Shown: positions 44,884 through 53,833 of the stretch, in pieces
Layout: each line of letters begins with the position of its first letter
How positions within the stretch are numbered: the first letter of the stretch is position 1
DNA from: Algoriphagus sp. AK58
Lineage (GTDB): Bacteria > Bacteroidota > Bacteroidia > Cytophagales > Cyclobacteriaceae
Assembly (NCBI RefSeq): GCF_014324365.1
Contig: NZ_QEIG01000020.1
Span: 62,001 to 126,000 of the forward strand
Length of the DNA: 64,000 bases
Reading direction: 5' to 3'
The notes under the pieces: generated by a model
What the model was told of the DNA's origin: nothing
Databases searched by the model: none
What the model saw: the letters and a program-made list of their open reading frames with translations, nothing else
Translations under genes and position numbers: made by a program

Positions 44884-45060
44884 CGAACATTTTTGTTCGC
44901 CAGCGGACGAATCAGTAGACAGTAATCAGTGGTCGGTTGGCAGTACTGTCAGGCTGAGCCTAGTCGAAGCCTTTCTCAGTACTTAGTCGAAGCGGTCAGT
45001 AAGCAAGTTAGGAAGTCAGGAGGCAAGGGTGCTAGGAAGTCAACCTCCCCTCATGCCCGC
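44884..45060. repeat. Composite repeat region: GTTCG/GGACGAA element and CAGTA / AGTCGAAGC words
   Basis: This part of the 348-bp gap has no gene. It begins with a perfect 6-bp hairpin CGAACA/TGTTCG followed by CAGCGGACGAA (44884-44911). It continues with permuted words (CAGTAGACAGTAATCAGT, GGTCGGTTGGCAGTAC), then two AGTCGAAGC words set in CTCAGTACTTAGTCGAAGC, and ends with the purine words AGGAAGTCAGGAGG and AGGAAGTCAACC. The rest of the gap (45061-45131) has the CT-rich words TTGTCTTGCATCTAGC. Confidence 0.6.
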
Positions 45061-45131
45061 CTCTTCTATCTAGCGTATTGTGTCAATTGTCTTGCATCTA
45101 GCCTCTTTATTCCAGCTACTTGCTACTCCAA

Positions 45132-46481
45132 TCAAAACTTTCGATACTTTCCTCCCAGGTACTTATTCGCTTTTTTCTCAGCAAATCTGGCTTTTTTACT
45201 ATTCCAATGAAGCGTTTCATTCGGGAAGCGTCCCGCGATCACACCCAGCAAAATGGTTTCAGTCAATCGGGCTGAGTATTCAAAAGGAGCAGAGCATTCA
45301 CCTTTTCCCAAGCAGGCATCCACAAACTGATGGTAATGCTTTTTGCTTTCTCCTGCATAATCTTTCACAGGTTGACCAAGATTAAAAGGAGCTACATCAA
45401 ACTCCTTGTATTTTCCATCCACGATTAATCTGGGAAGCTGCTGGAAGTGAGGCAAAAGCAATCTCCCTTTTTCACCCAAAAACATCGCGCCTTGATCTGG
45501 AAGCGCATCTCCGTTGGGAAGCTTCAGATCTTCATGGTCTGCAGGAGCTCCTGGCCCGTCGTACCAAACCCACTTGAGGGTTTCGGTGGTGTAAGGAGTC
45601 TGTGGGAATTCGTACGTAACGATATTGTTTTCGGGGAAACCAAATCCTGTAGGCTTTCGGCAATTATTTACAATCGTCCGTGGAACATCGAGCTGAAGTG
45701 CATTATAAGGAGTGTCAAAAATATGTACCCCCATATCCCCTAGCGTTCCACAGCCATAATCCAAAAGCTTTCTCCAATTTCCGGGATGATAAACCCCTTC
45801 TTTGTATGGTCTTTCCTCTGCAGTTCCAAGCCAGAGATTCCAGTTCAGATTTGCCGGAATGGGATCACTTCCTTTTGGTTCAGGCCCGTCATAGCCCCAA
45901 TTTTTCGGAGACCAAGCCCGTACCGTATGGACTTTGCCGATGATGCCAGATTGAATCAGTAGAGTGGCTAGTTTATAATCGTAAAAAGAATGGACCTGAA
46001 TCCCCATTTGTGTGACCAGCTTCTTGTCTTCTGCCATTTTTTTCATGGCACGGGCCTCAGAAACATGGTGGGTCAGTGGTTTTTGACAATATACTGCTTT
46101 GTTCATCTCCATAGCCATGAGAGATGCCGGAGCGTGGGTATGATCTGGAGTAGAAACTACCACCGCATCGATCTGGTCTCCCATTTCTTTGAGGAGGATG
46201 CGGTAATCGACGTAGGTTTTGGCATTGGGAAAAAGAGCTGTAGCATTACTGAGCGCATTGCTGTCCACATCACAGAGCGCTACCACGTCGACTAGCTCGT
46301 GAGAAGAAATGGCACGAAGATCTTCCATGCCCATTCCGCCGAGACCAATATGAGCGGTACGAAGCCTTCCTGCTGCGTTGGCTTTTGCCAAAAGTGAAGG
46401 TGCCAAAGCCAATCCGGCGGCACCCAAAATGGACTTTTTCAAAAAGTCCCGGCGATCGATGATCTGAAAATTCTTTGCCAT
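45132..46481 (-). CDS. Tat-exported Gfo/Idh/MocA oxidoreductase
   Basis: A 449-residue protein. The N terminus has a twin-arginine signal (DRRDFLKKSILGAAGLALAP). The nucleotide-binding fold starts AHIGLGGMGMEDLRA (near 45), and the CQKPLTH motif (near 135) replaces the usual EKP, as in many Bacteroidota and Planctomycetota Gfo/Idh proteins. It likely oxidises or reduces a sugar or inositol in the periplasm with a tightly bound NAD(P), or is imported pre-folded. It follows the DUF1080 gene, with which it forms a two-gene unit (12-bp gap). Confidence 0.88.
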   Translation of the reverse strand: MAKNFQIIDRRDFLKKSILGAAGLALAPSLLAKANAAGRLRTAHIGLGGMGMEDLRAISSHELVDVVALCDVDSNALSNATALFPNAKTYVDYRILLKEMGDQIDAVVVSTPDHTHAPASLMAMEMNKAVYCQKPLTHHVSEARAMKKMAEDKKLVTQMGIQVHSFYDYKLATLLIQSGIIGKVHTVRAWSPKNWGYDGPEPKGSDPIPANLNWNLWLGTAEERPYKEGVYHPGNWRKLLDYGCGTLGDMGVHIFDTPYNALQLDVPRTIVNNCRKPTGFGFPENNIVTYEFPQTPYTTETLKWVWYDGPGAPADHEDLKLPNGDALPDQGAMFLGEKGRLLLPHFQQLPRLIVDGKYKEFDVAPFNLGQPVKDYAGESKKHYHQFVDACLGKGECSAPFEYSARLTETILLGVIAGRFPNETLHWNSKKARFAEKKANKYLGGKYRKF

Positions 46482-46493
46482 CAAGTTGAGGTG

Positions 46494-47159
46494 TTATTGT
46501 TGAGAGTTAGGTAATTCTTTGATTCGGATATTTCGGAAATGGACCACATCACCATGTCCCAAAAAACCGATATGTCCACTGCTTCGCTGCAAGCCGGGAT
46601 GGTCTTTTTTGTCTAAAGTCCCGTTTTTGCTGGCCTCTAGGTAATCACCCTCCAAAATAGTGGTACCGTTGAGAATGATCTTGATTTTGGGATGTTCCAC
46701 GATGACTTCCTGTTGATTCCATTCGCCAGTAGGCTTAAGAAATCCCCGTTTTGCAGGCATGACTCCGTAAACCGAACCGTGATATTGGTAGATTTCCAGC
46801 TTGGAATATTTCTCATGCTCATTGTCCAAAATCTGGAGTTCCTTGCCGACATAGGCAGCGTCACCTTGCAACGGGGCATGGATTCCAAGACCGTTATTGG
46901 CACCGGGTGTCAGTTGGAACTCGAATCGAAGAATAAAATTCCCGTATTCTTTTTCGGTAAATAGATTTCCTCCACCACCGCCTTTGGGCTCTATGACAAT
47001 CATGCCGTCTTTGGCCTGATAGGATTCTTTGTTCCCCACCCAACCGTCAAGATTTTTTCCGTTGAAAAGGGGAACAAAACCGCTTTCTTGGGCTAAAGCA
47101 AGGCCGGAAATAAGGGTGAAAACAAATGCAAAAATCGAAAAGGATACAGGTTTCTTCAT
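46494..47159 (-). CDS. DUF1080 / 3-keto-disaccharide hydrolase-family protein
   Basis: A 221-residue exported protein with signal peptide ending ISGLALAQ. The domain opens GFVPLFNGKNLDGWVGNKESY and contains the concanavalin-like strands LTPGANNGLGIHAPLQGD and the terminal GHVVHFRN-like GHGDVVHFRNIRI. The family includes 3-keto-glucoside hydrolases, often paired with Gfo/Idh oxidoreductases that make 3-keto sugars, which fits its neighbour. It precedes the oxidoreductase gene by 12 bp. Confidence 0.88.
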   Translation of the reverse strand: MKKPVSFSIFAFVFTLISGLALAQESGFVPLFNGKNLDGWVGNKESYQAKDGMIVIEPKGGGGGNLFTEKEYGNFILRFEFQLTPGANNGLGIHAPLQGDAAYVGKELQILDNEHEKYSKLEIYQYHGSVYGVMPAKRGFLKPTGEWNQQEVIVEHPKIKIILNGTTILEGDYLEASKNGTLDKKDHPGLQRSSGHIGFLGHGDVVHFRNIRIKELPNSQQ

Positions 47160-47227
47160 GGATTTGTAGATCTAATGGGCAGATATACAAATCTAGAAGA
47201 GTAATTGGTTTTTCCAGTGCCGTTTGT

Positions 47228-47334
47228 CAATTCGAGGGAGTGCAGGAAGTATGGGAGGTGAGAAGTTTGGATGTTAGGAGGAGTAAAAATTAAGAAAACC
47301 CCCATACTCCCTTTCTCCCAAACTTCCCAACCCT
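47228..47334. repeat. Purine- and pyrimidine-word array between permease 1 and the DUF1080 gene
   Basis: No gene. The first half has GGGAGTGCAGGAAGTATGGGAGG and GAGAAGTTTGG words on the plus strand; the second half has CCATACTCCC, TTCTCCCAAACTTCCC words, that is, the reverse complement. The halves can therefore pair imperfectly. The same GGGAAGTTTGGGAG words occur near 49750 and 62200. Confidence 0.55.
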
Positions 47335-49746
47335 CTACTCATCCTTCAGCACCTTGGCAGGATTGGTCTGAGCGGCCTGATAGGAATGAAGGCCCACGAT
47401 CAGCAAGCAAAGTGATAGTACGCCAATCCCTGCCATGCCAAACAACCAATAAGGCATGTCCATGCGATAGGCAAATCCCTCTAACCAATCTTTGATAAAG
47501 TAATAGGCCGGATAGATGGCGAGGGCAAAAGAGACAAGGACCAAAATGACATATTCCTTGGAAATCAGGGCCAAAACCTGAAGTACTGAAGCCCCAAGTA
47601 CCTTGCGAATACTGATCTCTTTGGTACGCTGCGCAATGGTATAGGATGAAAGTCCAAACAGACCCATGGCCGAAATCAAAATAGCCAAGAAAGTAGCCGC
47701 CGTGAGCACGTTTTTGATCCTTAGGTCCTCTTCGTAAAACTCCCCAATCGCCTCATCCAGAAAATGAAACTCTTCGCTTTCATAAGGATACACTTCCTTG
47801 TACCTACTCTCCAATGCCAACTTGGCTTGGGCAAGATTTTGGCCTGGTTGTAGCTTTACAGAAATGGTCTGGAAATACTTGGGATTGTAAGTCAACAAAA
47901 GAGGACGGATTTCTTCTCGGAGACTACGGGAATGAAAGTTGCCGATGACACCTACGATTTTTCGCTCCTCTCTTCCAAATCGGATCGTTTGGTTGAGCGC
48001 CGAGGCCGCATCAGCATAACCGGCTTCCTTGAGAAAATTTTCATTGACCAAGATCTCATCCTCACGATTACCCGCATTTTTTCCTGCCAAAAGTGGAATC
48101 CCATTGACTCCGACAAATGCCGAATCCACATTCATTACTTGGGTGAAAATCTGCTTTTCAGTGGTATCTACCGGAATCCATGCATCCGAAGTCCAGAGAC
48201 TGTTGGACGACACCAAGCTTCCACTGAGACTCGCTCCGCTTACTCCGGACTCCTGATTCATCAACTGCTGCACTCTGATCATTTGATCCGGATCAGACAT
48301 AAATGGCAGTTGGGCATAGAGGACAGCATCCTTTTCAAACCCCAAAGGCTGACTGGACACGTAGCGTAGCTGTGCCTGAAGGACGAGTACCAAAATGATA
48401 AAGGCAATGGAAGAAGAAAACTGCAATACAGTGAGATTTTTTCTCAAAAAGACTCCCAAAGAAAAGCCAGTAGACAGCACCTTTTCCCCTTTGATCGCCC
48501 TGATCGGCTGATAGGAAGAAAGTATCAAGGCAGGATAAATCCCCGATAAAACCGTCAGAATCAATGGAAAGAGTGCATAAAACACCAAATTTGATCCATG
48601 GAGATACTCCACCGCAAACCCACTCGGCAAATAGCTGCTAAATAGATTTCTGATCACCTCTGCCAAGGCCAGTCCGATCAAACCTGCCGAAAGCACCAAC
48701 AAATAGGTCTCCACCAAAAACTGATAAACCAGCTCCCATCTTCTTCCTCCCAGGGTCTTGCGGATCCCTACCTCTTTGCTGCGGCCTATAGCCATAGCCG
48801 TTTCCAGATTGACAAAATTCAGCGTAGCCAAAACCAAAATAATCAGACCGATATAGACCAGTCCATTCAGAAAAACTTTAGAGACAGAAGTCCCTGAGTA
48901 GGTTTCTCCGAAATGCATTTCTGCCAAAGGTTCAGCCAAAAAAGTGGTGGACGCTTGCTCTTCCTCCTCAAAATTTTTGGCCACAACGGAGGCCAGGGAA
49001 GCTTCGAGTTCATTTTTACCTGAACCCTTTTCCAGTCTGACAAAAAGCTGAGAACTGGAATTGACATTTCCCCAATGGTGTAGACCATACCATTCTTTTT
49101 GCTCCTCGGTCTGAATAGTAGCAAATGAAATAAAGTCTTTGAAAATGAAGTCGGAATTTTCGGTGTAATCCTCCACCACCCCGGTGACTTGTGCACGGAT
49201 CGTATCGGCATCTATCCAGACCAATTCCTTTCCCAATGCATCCAAAGGCTGAACTCTCGGAAAATATTTTTCCAAGTTGCTTCGGGTGATGACTGCGGAA
49301 AGAGGTTTATCCAGAGCTGTCACAGGATTTCCTGCAAGCCATTTTCTGGGAAAAATCTGAAAGAATCCCGGATCTGCAAAAGTGACTTCATTGGACCTGC
49401 CCAAGACCCGATTGCCCTCAGGCACCAAAGTTAAGACCTCCCACAACGTATAAATTCTGCCCTTGGTCTCGATAAATGAAATCTCCGAATCGATCACCTC
49501 TCCTAGGGGCCCATTGGTACCGGATGAGGGGTAGCTTTCCCCCATATCCCACTGGGTCACCGTATTAATTCGAAAAATCCGATCCCTGTCCGGATGAAAT
49601 GTATCAAAACTATAGGCATGCCAGATGACATTGAAAATCAAAAAAACGATCGAAATGCCCAAGGATAAGCCTAAGATATGGATCGTAGTCCGGAGCTTAT
49701 TTCGGAGCAAGTTTCGAAGGGCGATCTTGAAGTGGTTTTTTAGCAT
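47335..49746 (-). CDS. MacB/FtsX-type ABC permease 1
   Basis: An 803-residue permease with one N-terminal membrane helix (about 20-42), a first MacB periplasmic core domain, three membrane helices, a second periplasmic domain and three C-terminal helices. The ATPase-contacting motif occurs twice: RSKEVGIRKTLGG in the first half and TKEISIRKVLGAS in the second. This full-length single-chain two-half form is common in Bacteroidota. It starts 5'-most of a purine-array-free leader whose words match those of permease 5. Likely a component of a MacB-like exporter. Confidence 0.9.
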   Translation of the reverse strand: MLKNHFKIALRNLLRNKLRTTIHILGLSLGISIVFLIFNVIWHAYSFDTFHPDRDRIFRINTVTQWDMGESYPSSGTNGPLGEVIDSEISFIETKGRIYTLWEVLTLVPEGNRVLGRSNEVTFADPGFFQIFPRKWLAGNPVTALDKPLSAVITRSNLEKYFPRVQPLDALGKELVWIDADTIRAQVTGVVEDYTENSDFIFKDFISFATIQTEEQKEWYGLHHWGNVNSSSQLFVRLEKGSGKNELEASLASVVAKNFEEEEQASTTFLAEPLAEMHFGETYSGTSVSKVFLNGLVYIGLIILVLATLNFVNLETAMAIGRSKEVGIRKTLGGRRWELVYQFLVETYLLVLSAGLIGLALAEVIRNLFSSYLPSGFAVEYLHGSNLVFYALFPLILTVLSGIYPALILSSYQPIRAIKGEKVLSTGFSLGVFLRKNLTVLQFSSSIAFIILVLVLQAQLRYVSSQPLGFEKDAVLYAQLPFMSDPDQMIRVQQLMNQESGVSGASLSGSLVSSNSLWTSDAWIPVDTTEKQIFTQVMNVDSAFVGVNGIPLLAGKNAGNREDEILVNENFLKEAGYADAASALNQTIRFGREERKIVGVIGNFHSRSLREEIRPLLLTYNPKYFQTISVKLQPGQNLAQAKLALESRYKEVYPYESEEFHFLDEAIGEFYEEDLRIKNVLTAATFLAILISAMGLFGLSSYTIAQRTKEISIRKVLGASVLQVLALISKEYVILVLVSFALAIYPAYYFIKDWLEGFAYRMDMPYWLFGMAGIGVLSLCLLIVGLHSYQAAQTNPAKVLKDE

Positions 49747-49910
49747 GAGAGTCGGGAAGTTTGGGAGTCTGGAGGTTTGGGAGATTTACAGCAGGCAGCC
49801 ACAGTTAGTAGATCTTTTCGTCTAGTATCAAGCTTCTTGCATCATTAATCTAATATCTCAGGTCTTGTGTCTTGTGTCTAATGTCTTGTGTCTAATGTCT
49901 TTTACCCTAT
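49747..49910. repeat. Word arrays upstream of permease 1
   Basis: Directly before the permease 1 start come purine words GTCGGGAAGTTTGGGAG and GGAGGTTTGGGAG (49750-49790). Further on, GTCTTGTGTCTAAT recurs about two and a half times (49862-49905). No gene lies here. The leader of permease 1 is therefore CT-rich in its message, as is that of permease 5. Confidence 0.65.
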
Positions 49911-49911
49911 C

Positions 49912-52365
49912 TCACTCACTTCTCAAAAGCTTCGTGGGGTTGATCCAAGTAGCTTTGATTGTCTCTAGACTCACAATGGCCACAGAGAAAAATACCCCGA
50001 CCAACAAAGCAAGCAGAAATACCCCAGCACTCAAGGGAACCTTGATAGCAAAATCCTCCAGCCAAATCTGCATCAAATAATAGCTTACCGGGATGGAAGC
50101 CAGTACGCCAATGAGAGTGATTTTCAAAAATTGTCGGTTAAACAAGAGAGAAATTTCACTGGTAGTTGCTCCCATTACTCTCCGAATTCCAATTTCTTTC
50201 AACCTACTGGAGATAGCTAAGGAAGCCATGGCAAACAATCCCATACCTGCAATGATCAGGGCCACAATTGCAGCCATAGTCACCAAAGAGCTCAAGCTGT
50301 TAGCCTGCACATATTCCCTTGCGATTTCATCCTCAATAAAGCTATAATCAAAAGGATCAGAGCCATACAAATCTTTCCATATCCCCTCCAAACGTTGAAT
50401 CATGGCTTGTTTATCCTCAGTTTTAACTTTGATGTATACTTTTGCAATCATCTGATCCTCCATGGTGAGATTTCGGAATCCACGGAAAAAGTTTTCCGGC
50501 TTCATGACCAAAATGGCTGGTTCGATTTGTTGGAAAAGGCTCTCATAGTGAAAGTCTTTCACTACCCCAACCGCTCTGTTTTCTCCAAAAGGCCGATCAC
50601 TTTCCAGACTTTTTCCAAAAGCCTCCTCCCAACCCAATTGCTTTTTCATAGCTTCATTCATGATAAAAGCATTAGAAAGGTCTGAAGGATTGGTGGCAGA
50701 AAAATTTCTTCCCTCAACCAGATTGAGTCCAAAAAAGTCCACAAAATCCTCATCTACGATATTGAGGTGAAAATCTATTCCCTCCGCCTGGTCGGGGCTT
50801 CTGAATCCTACCGAAAACCAAGAATTGTCTCCGTACATAGCTGTAGCCACCGAAGTTTGGGTGACCTCAGGAAGTTTTCTAAGCTCATTTTTGAATGGCT
50901 GGACATAATCAAAGCTTTTCTGAATCTGTTCCTCCAGACCCTGAGCTGCGGGAGGAGGCACAAGGACCTGAATGATATCTGTTTTGGATGCTCCCAGATC
51001 AAAGTCTTCCACCGTTTTCATTTGTCTGACCATGACAAGGGTACAGGTCACCAGCAAAGTGGAAATAAAAAACTGCAATGCCAGCATACTCATCCTGAGG
51101 TTTTGCTTCCCAAACCGAAGCGAAAGATTGGATTTTAGCACTTGAACAGGCCGAAAAGAGGCCAAAAAAATCGAAGGATAAGCCCCCGCTACCAATGCGA
51201 TAAACAAACTCATGCCCAGAAAAATCAAGAACTGAGAAAAGTCAAAACTAATCAGCATGTTCGTTTGCATCAGGGAATTGAAAATGGGCAAAAGCAGATA
51301 AGCCAAAATCAGCCCAAAACCCATGGAAATGGCCGTGAGTATCACCGATTCAGCCATAAACTGGCCAAAAAGCTGTCCAAAACCTGCGCCCATAGATTTT
51401 CGCACCCCGACTTCTTTAGAACGGCTGGCAGAGTTGCCGATTGCCATTGTGGTAAAGTTGATGCACGCAATCAAAATGATAAGAATAGCCACACCGGACA
51501 AAATCCAAAGAATCCTGGGATTAATAACAGAGGCAAGGCCGGCTGGTATATCCACATTCAAATGCATGTCAGCCAATGACTGCAGCGCAAATCCATAATT
51601 TTCCGCCTCCTTTGGATCCTGAAAATTTCTTCTGACAAAATCCTTGGTCTCCTGCTCAAATTGTACGGGAGTCATCCCATTTTTCAGGCGGGCATAGCCG
51701 TCACCGAATGACATGTACCAATGGGCACGCTCACGATCTCCATAGATCAATTCCAGATTTGAGTCATGCATCAAAATTTCATAGCTTAAACTGGAATTGG
51801 CCGGTGCATCTTGGATGACTCCGATCACTTCATAGGGCAATAACTCATCGGTCAAACGAATTTGAAGTTCTTGGCCAATAGGGTTTTCAGAACCAAAAAA
51901 TCGATTCGCTGCCAATTCAGATAGTACAATTCCACCCCGTTGATCTTCGCTTTTTGGATAGGTTCCCTGAATAAGTTCGAATCCAAAAATTTCAAAAAAG
52001 TCTTCCCCAACCATGGTAACAGATTGGTTGAACCCATCCCCATCCGTTCGCTTTACCAAATAATTGTTGGGGACAAAATTGGTATAATCCACCCGATCAG
52101 AGAGGTTCTGCTCTATAACTGATTCCAAGACAAGGGGTAAAGATGGAAAACGAAATTCTCCCTGATTTCCATTCTGAACCCTCAGTACCCGATAGAGATT
52201 TGTTTGATCGGGATGAAAGGTGTCAAAACTTACCTGAAATTGAACATAAAAAAACAGCAGCGTGGTTACGGCAACTCCTACTGTCAAACCGATCAGGTTG
52301 ATGAGGGTGTAAGACCGGTTTTTGAGGAGATTCCGAAATCCAACTTTGAGGTAATTGATCCACAT
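49912..52365 (-). CDS. MacB/FtsX-type ABC permease 2
   Basis: An 817-residue permease from the ATG at 52365 (MWINYLKVGFRNLLKNR, the usual family start; eleven further codons are open upstream). The two contact motifs are RSKEVGVRKSMGAG and KEIGIRRVMGATT. It has the same topology as the other permeases here, with helices near 20-45 and two bundles of three. Its 166-bp gap to permease 1 is repeat-filled. Confidence 0.9.
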   Translation of the reverse strand: MWINYLKVGFRNLLKNRSYTLINLIGLTVGVAVTTLLFFYVQFQVSFDTFHPDQTNLYRVLRVQNGNQGEFRFPSLPLVLESVIEQNLSDRVDYTNFVPNNYLVKRTDGDGFNQSVTMVGEDFFEIFGFELIQGTYPKSEDQRGGIVLSELAANRFFGSENPIGQELQIRLTDELLPYEVIGVIQDAPANSSLSYEILMHDSNLELIYGDRERAHWYMSFGDGYARLKNGMTPVQFEQETKDFVRRNFQDPKEAENYGFALQSLADMHLNVDIPAGLASVINPRILWILSGVAILIILIACINFTTMAIGNSASRSKEVGVRKSMGAGFGQLFGQFMAESVILTAISMGFGLILAYLLLPIFNSLMQTNMLISFDFSQFLIFLGMSLFIALVAGAYPSIFLASFRPVQVLKSNLSLRFGKQNLRMSMLALQFFISTLLVTCTLVMVRQMKTVEDFDLGASKTDIIQVLVPPPAAQGLEEQIQKSFDYVQPFKNELRKLPEVTQTSVATAMYGDNSWFSVGFRSPDQAEGIDFHLNIVDEDFVDFFGLNLVEGRNFSATNPSDLSNAFIMNEAMKKQLGWEEAFGKSLESDRPFGENRAVGVVKDFHYESLFQQIEPAILVMKPENFFRGFRNLTMEDQMIAKVYIKVKTEDKQAMIQRLEGIWKDLYGSDPFDYSFIEDEIAREYVQANSLSSLVTMAAIVALIIAGMGLFAMASLAISSRLKEIGIRRVMGATTSEISLLFNRQFLKITLIGVLASIPVSYYLMQIWLEDFAIKVPLSAGVFLLALLVGVFFSVAIVSLETIKATWINPTKLLRSE

Positions 52366-52498
52366 AATGGCTGAAAGAGAAATTGGTTTAGTAATCAAAT
52401 AAGGACAAGCCTCTTTCTCTAATCCAGCTTTATGCCAAGTTATAAGCTGTCCAAATTGAAGAATTTAGCCATTTTTGATTTTTTACAGCTCCACCTTG

Positions 52499-52527
52499 CG
52501 AACGTTTTTGTCCGTCTGCGGTCGAAT
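52499..52527. repeat. Dispersed CGAAC/GTCCG element
   Basis: CGAACGTTTTTGTCCG followed by TCTGCGGTCGAAT is close to the 44884 element, and lies in the 294-bp gap between permease 2 and the FG-GAP gene. The rest of the gap has no gene; the plus-strand gene's promoter is probably in 52530-52655. Confidence 0.55.
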
Positions 52528-52658
52528 TGAATTTATTTCAAAAGAATAAACCTAAGGCTAACCGATTTTTGATTTGCTGTACCTAAAAATGAAAATCAAG
52601 GATTTGCGGTTTTTTGGCAAAATCCTCTAAATTAACATCTGACCCAGCCCTAAAACCC

Positions 52659-53819
52659 ATGATGATTTCACCATTCCTATCGCTTTTTCTTGCTTTTCAG
52701 ACAGCCTCGGAACCCAAATTTGAAGCTCAGGTAATCGACCCGAATATTTCCATAGGCTATGGGATGGCCATAGGAGATGTCGATGGAGATGGGAAGCAGG
52801 ATATTCTTTTGGCTGACAAAACCGAGATCGTCTGGTACCGAAATGGAGATTGGAAACGGCACATCATGGTGGCTAATCTTACTGTCTCCGACAATGTCTG
52901 CATCGCAGCGAGGGATTTGGATGGAGATGGCAAAGTAGAAGTTGCAGTTGGTGCCCAATGGAACCCCGGAGAAACCTCCGATCCAGAAAAATCCGGAGCT
53001 GTTTTTTATCTGCATCGACCGGCCGATCCCACTCAAAAATGGACTCCAAAACCACTGCATCACGAACCCACCACACACCGGATGCGATGGATTAAGACTG
53101 ACGGAAAAGCTTACTTGATCGTGGTGCCGCTTCATGGCAGAGGAAATAAAAACGGCGAGGGAGAAGGAGTCAAAGTGATGGCATACGAGTTCCCGGAAAA
53201 CCCTGCCGCAGACTGGAAATACGAAGTGATCGACGAAAGCATGCACCTCACGCATAACCTTGACGTAATCGACTTAGGCACTGAAGAAGGAATTCTATTA
53301 GGTGGAAAAGAAGGTGTGCGGATGATTTCCGTAGCGCGCGGCAAATGGAAAAATGAGCCCATGACGATTTCAGGACATGGAGGAATCGGGGAATTACGGC
53401 TGGGGAATTTATCCGGAGAGAATCGATTCATAACAACAGTTGAACCCATGCATGGAAACAGTTTAGTGGTTTATGAGGGAGCCAATCCAACTTCCCCTTC
53501 TACCCTATCCAATCGAATCCTATTAACTGACAAGCTGAAAGAGGGACACGCCTTGGTCACAGGTGATTTTTTGAATCTGGGTTCAGAGCAGATCGCTATC
53601 GGCTGGAGGAATCCCAATAACCAGCAAGAGATCGGAATCAAGCTTTTTATTCCCAAAAACGGTTCATTCTCCCAATTTGAGGAAGTTTGGATCGATCAAA
53701 ACGGCATGGCCTGCGAGGATATTCAGGCGGCAGATCTCGATGGAGACGGAAGGCTGGACTTGATTGCCTCAGGAAGGTCGACCAAAAACCTGAAAATCTA
53801 CTGGAATAGAAGCCAATAA
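52659..53819 (+). CDS. Exported FG-GAP/VCBS repeat protein
   Basis: A 386-residue protein with signal peptide (MMISPFLSLFLAFQTAS); start at the ATG at 52659. FG-GAP loops with the pattern DxDxDGxxD appear as DVDGDGKQDI, DLDGDGKVEV and DLDGDGRLDL, set in a beta-propeller. It is the only plus-strand gene in the permease island, placed between permeases 2 and 3. Function is unknown; a substrate-binding or adhesin-like role is an inference. Confidence 0.82.
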   Translation: MMISPFLSLFLAFQTASEPKFEAQVIDPNISIGYGMAIGDVDGDGKQDILLADKTEIVWYRNGDWKRHIMVANLTVSDNVCIAARDLDGDGKVEVAVGAQWNPGETSDPEKSGAVFYLHRPADPTQKWTPKPLHHEPTTHRMRWIKTDGKAYLIVVPLHGRGNKNGEGEGVKVMAYEFPENPAADWKYEVIDESMHLTHNLDVIDLGTEEGILLGGKEGVRMISVARGKWKNEPMTISGHGGIGELRLGNLSGENRFITTVEPMHGNSLVVYEGANPTSPSTLSNRILLTDKLKEGHALVTGDFLNLGSEQIAIGWRNPNNQQEIGIKLFIPKNGSFSQFEEVWIDQNGMACEDIQAADLDGDGRLDLIASGRSTKNLKIYWNRSQ

Positions 53820-53833
53820 GGTCTTCTGATTAC

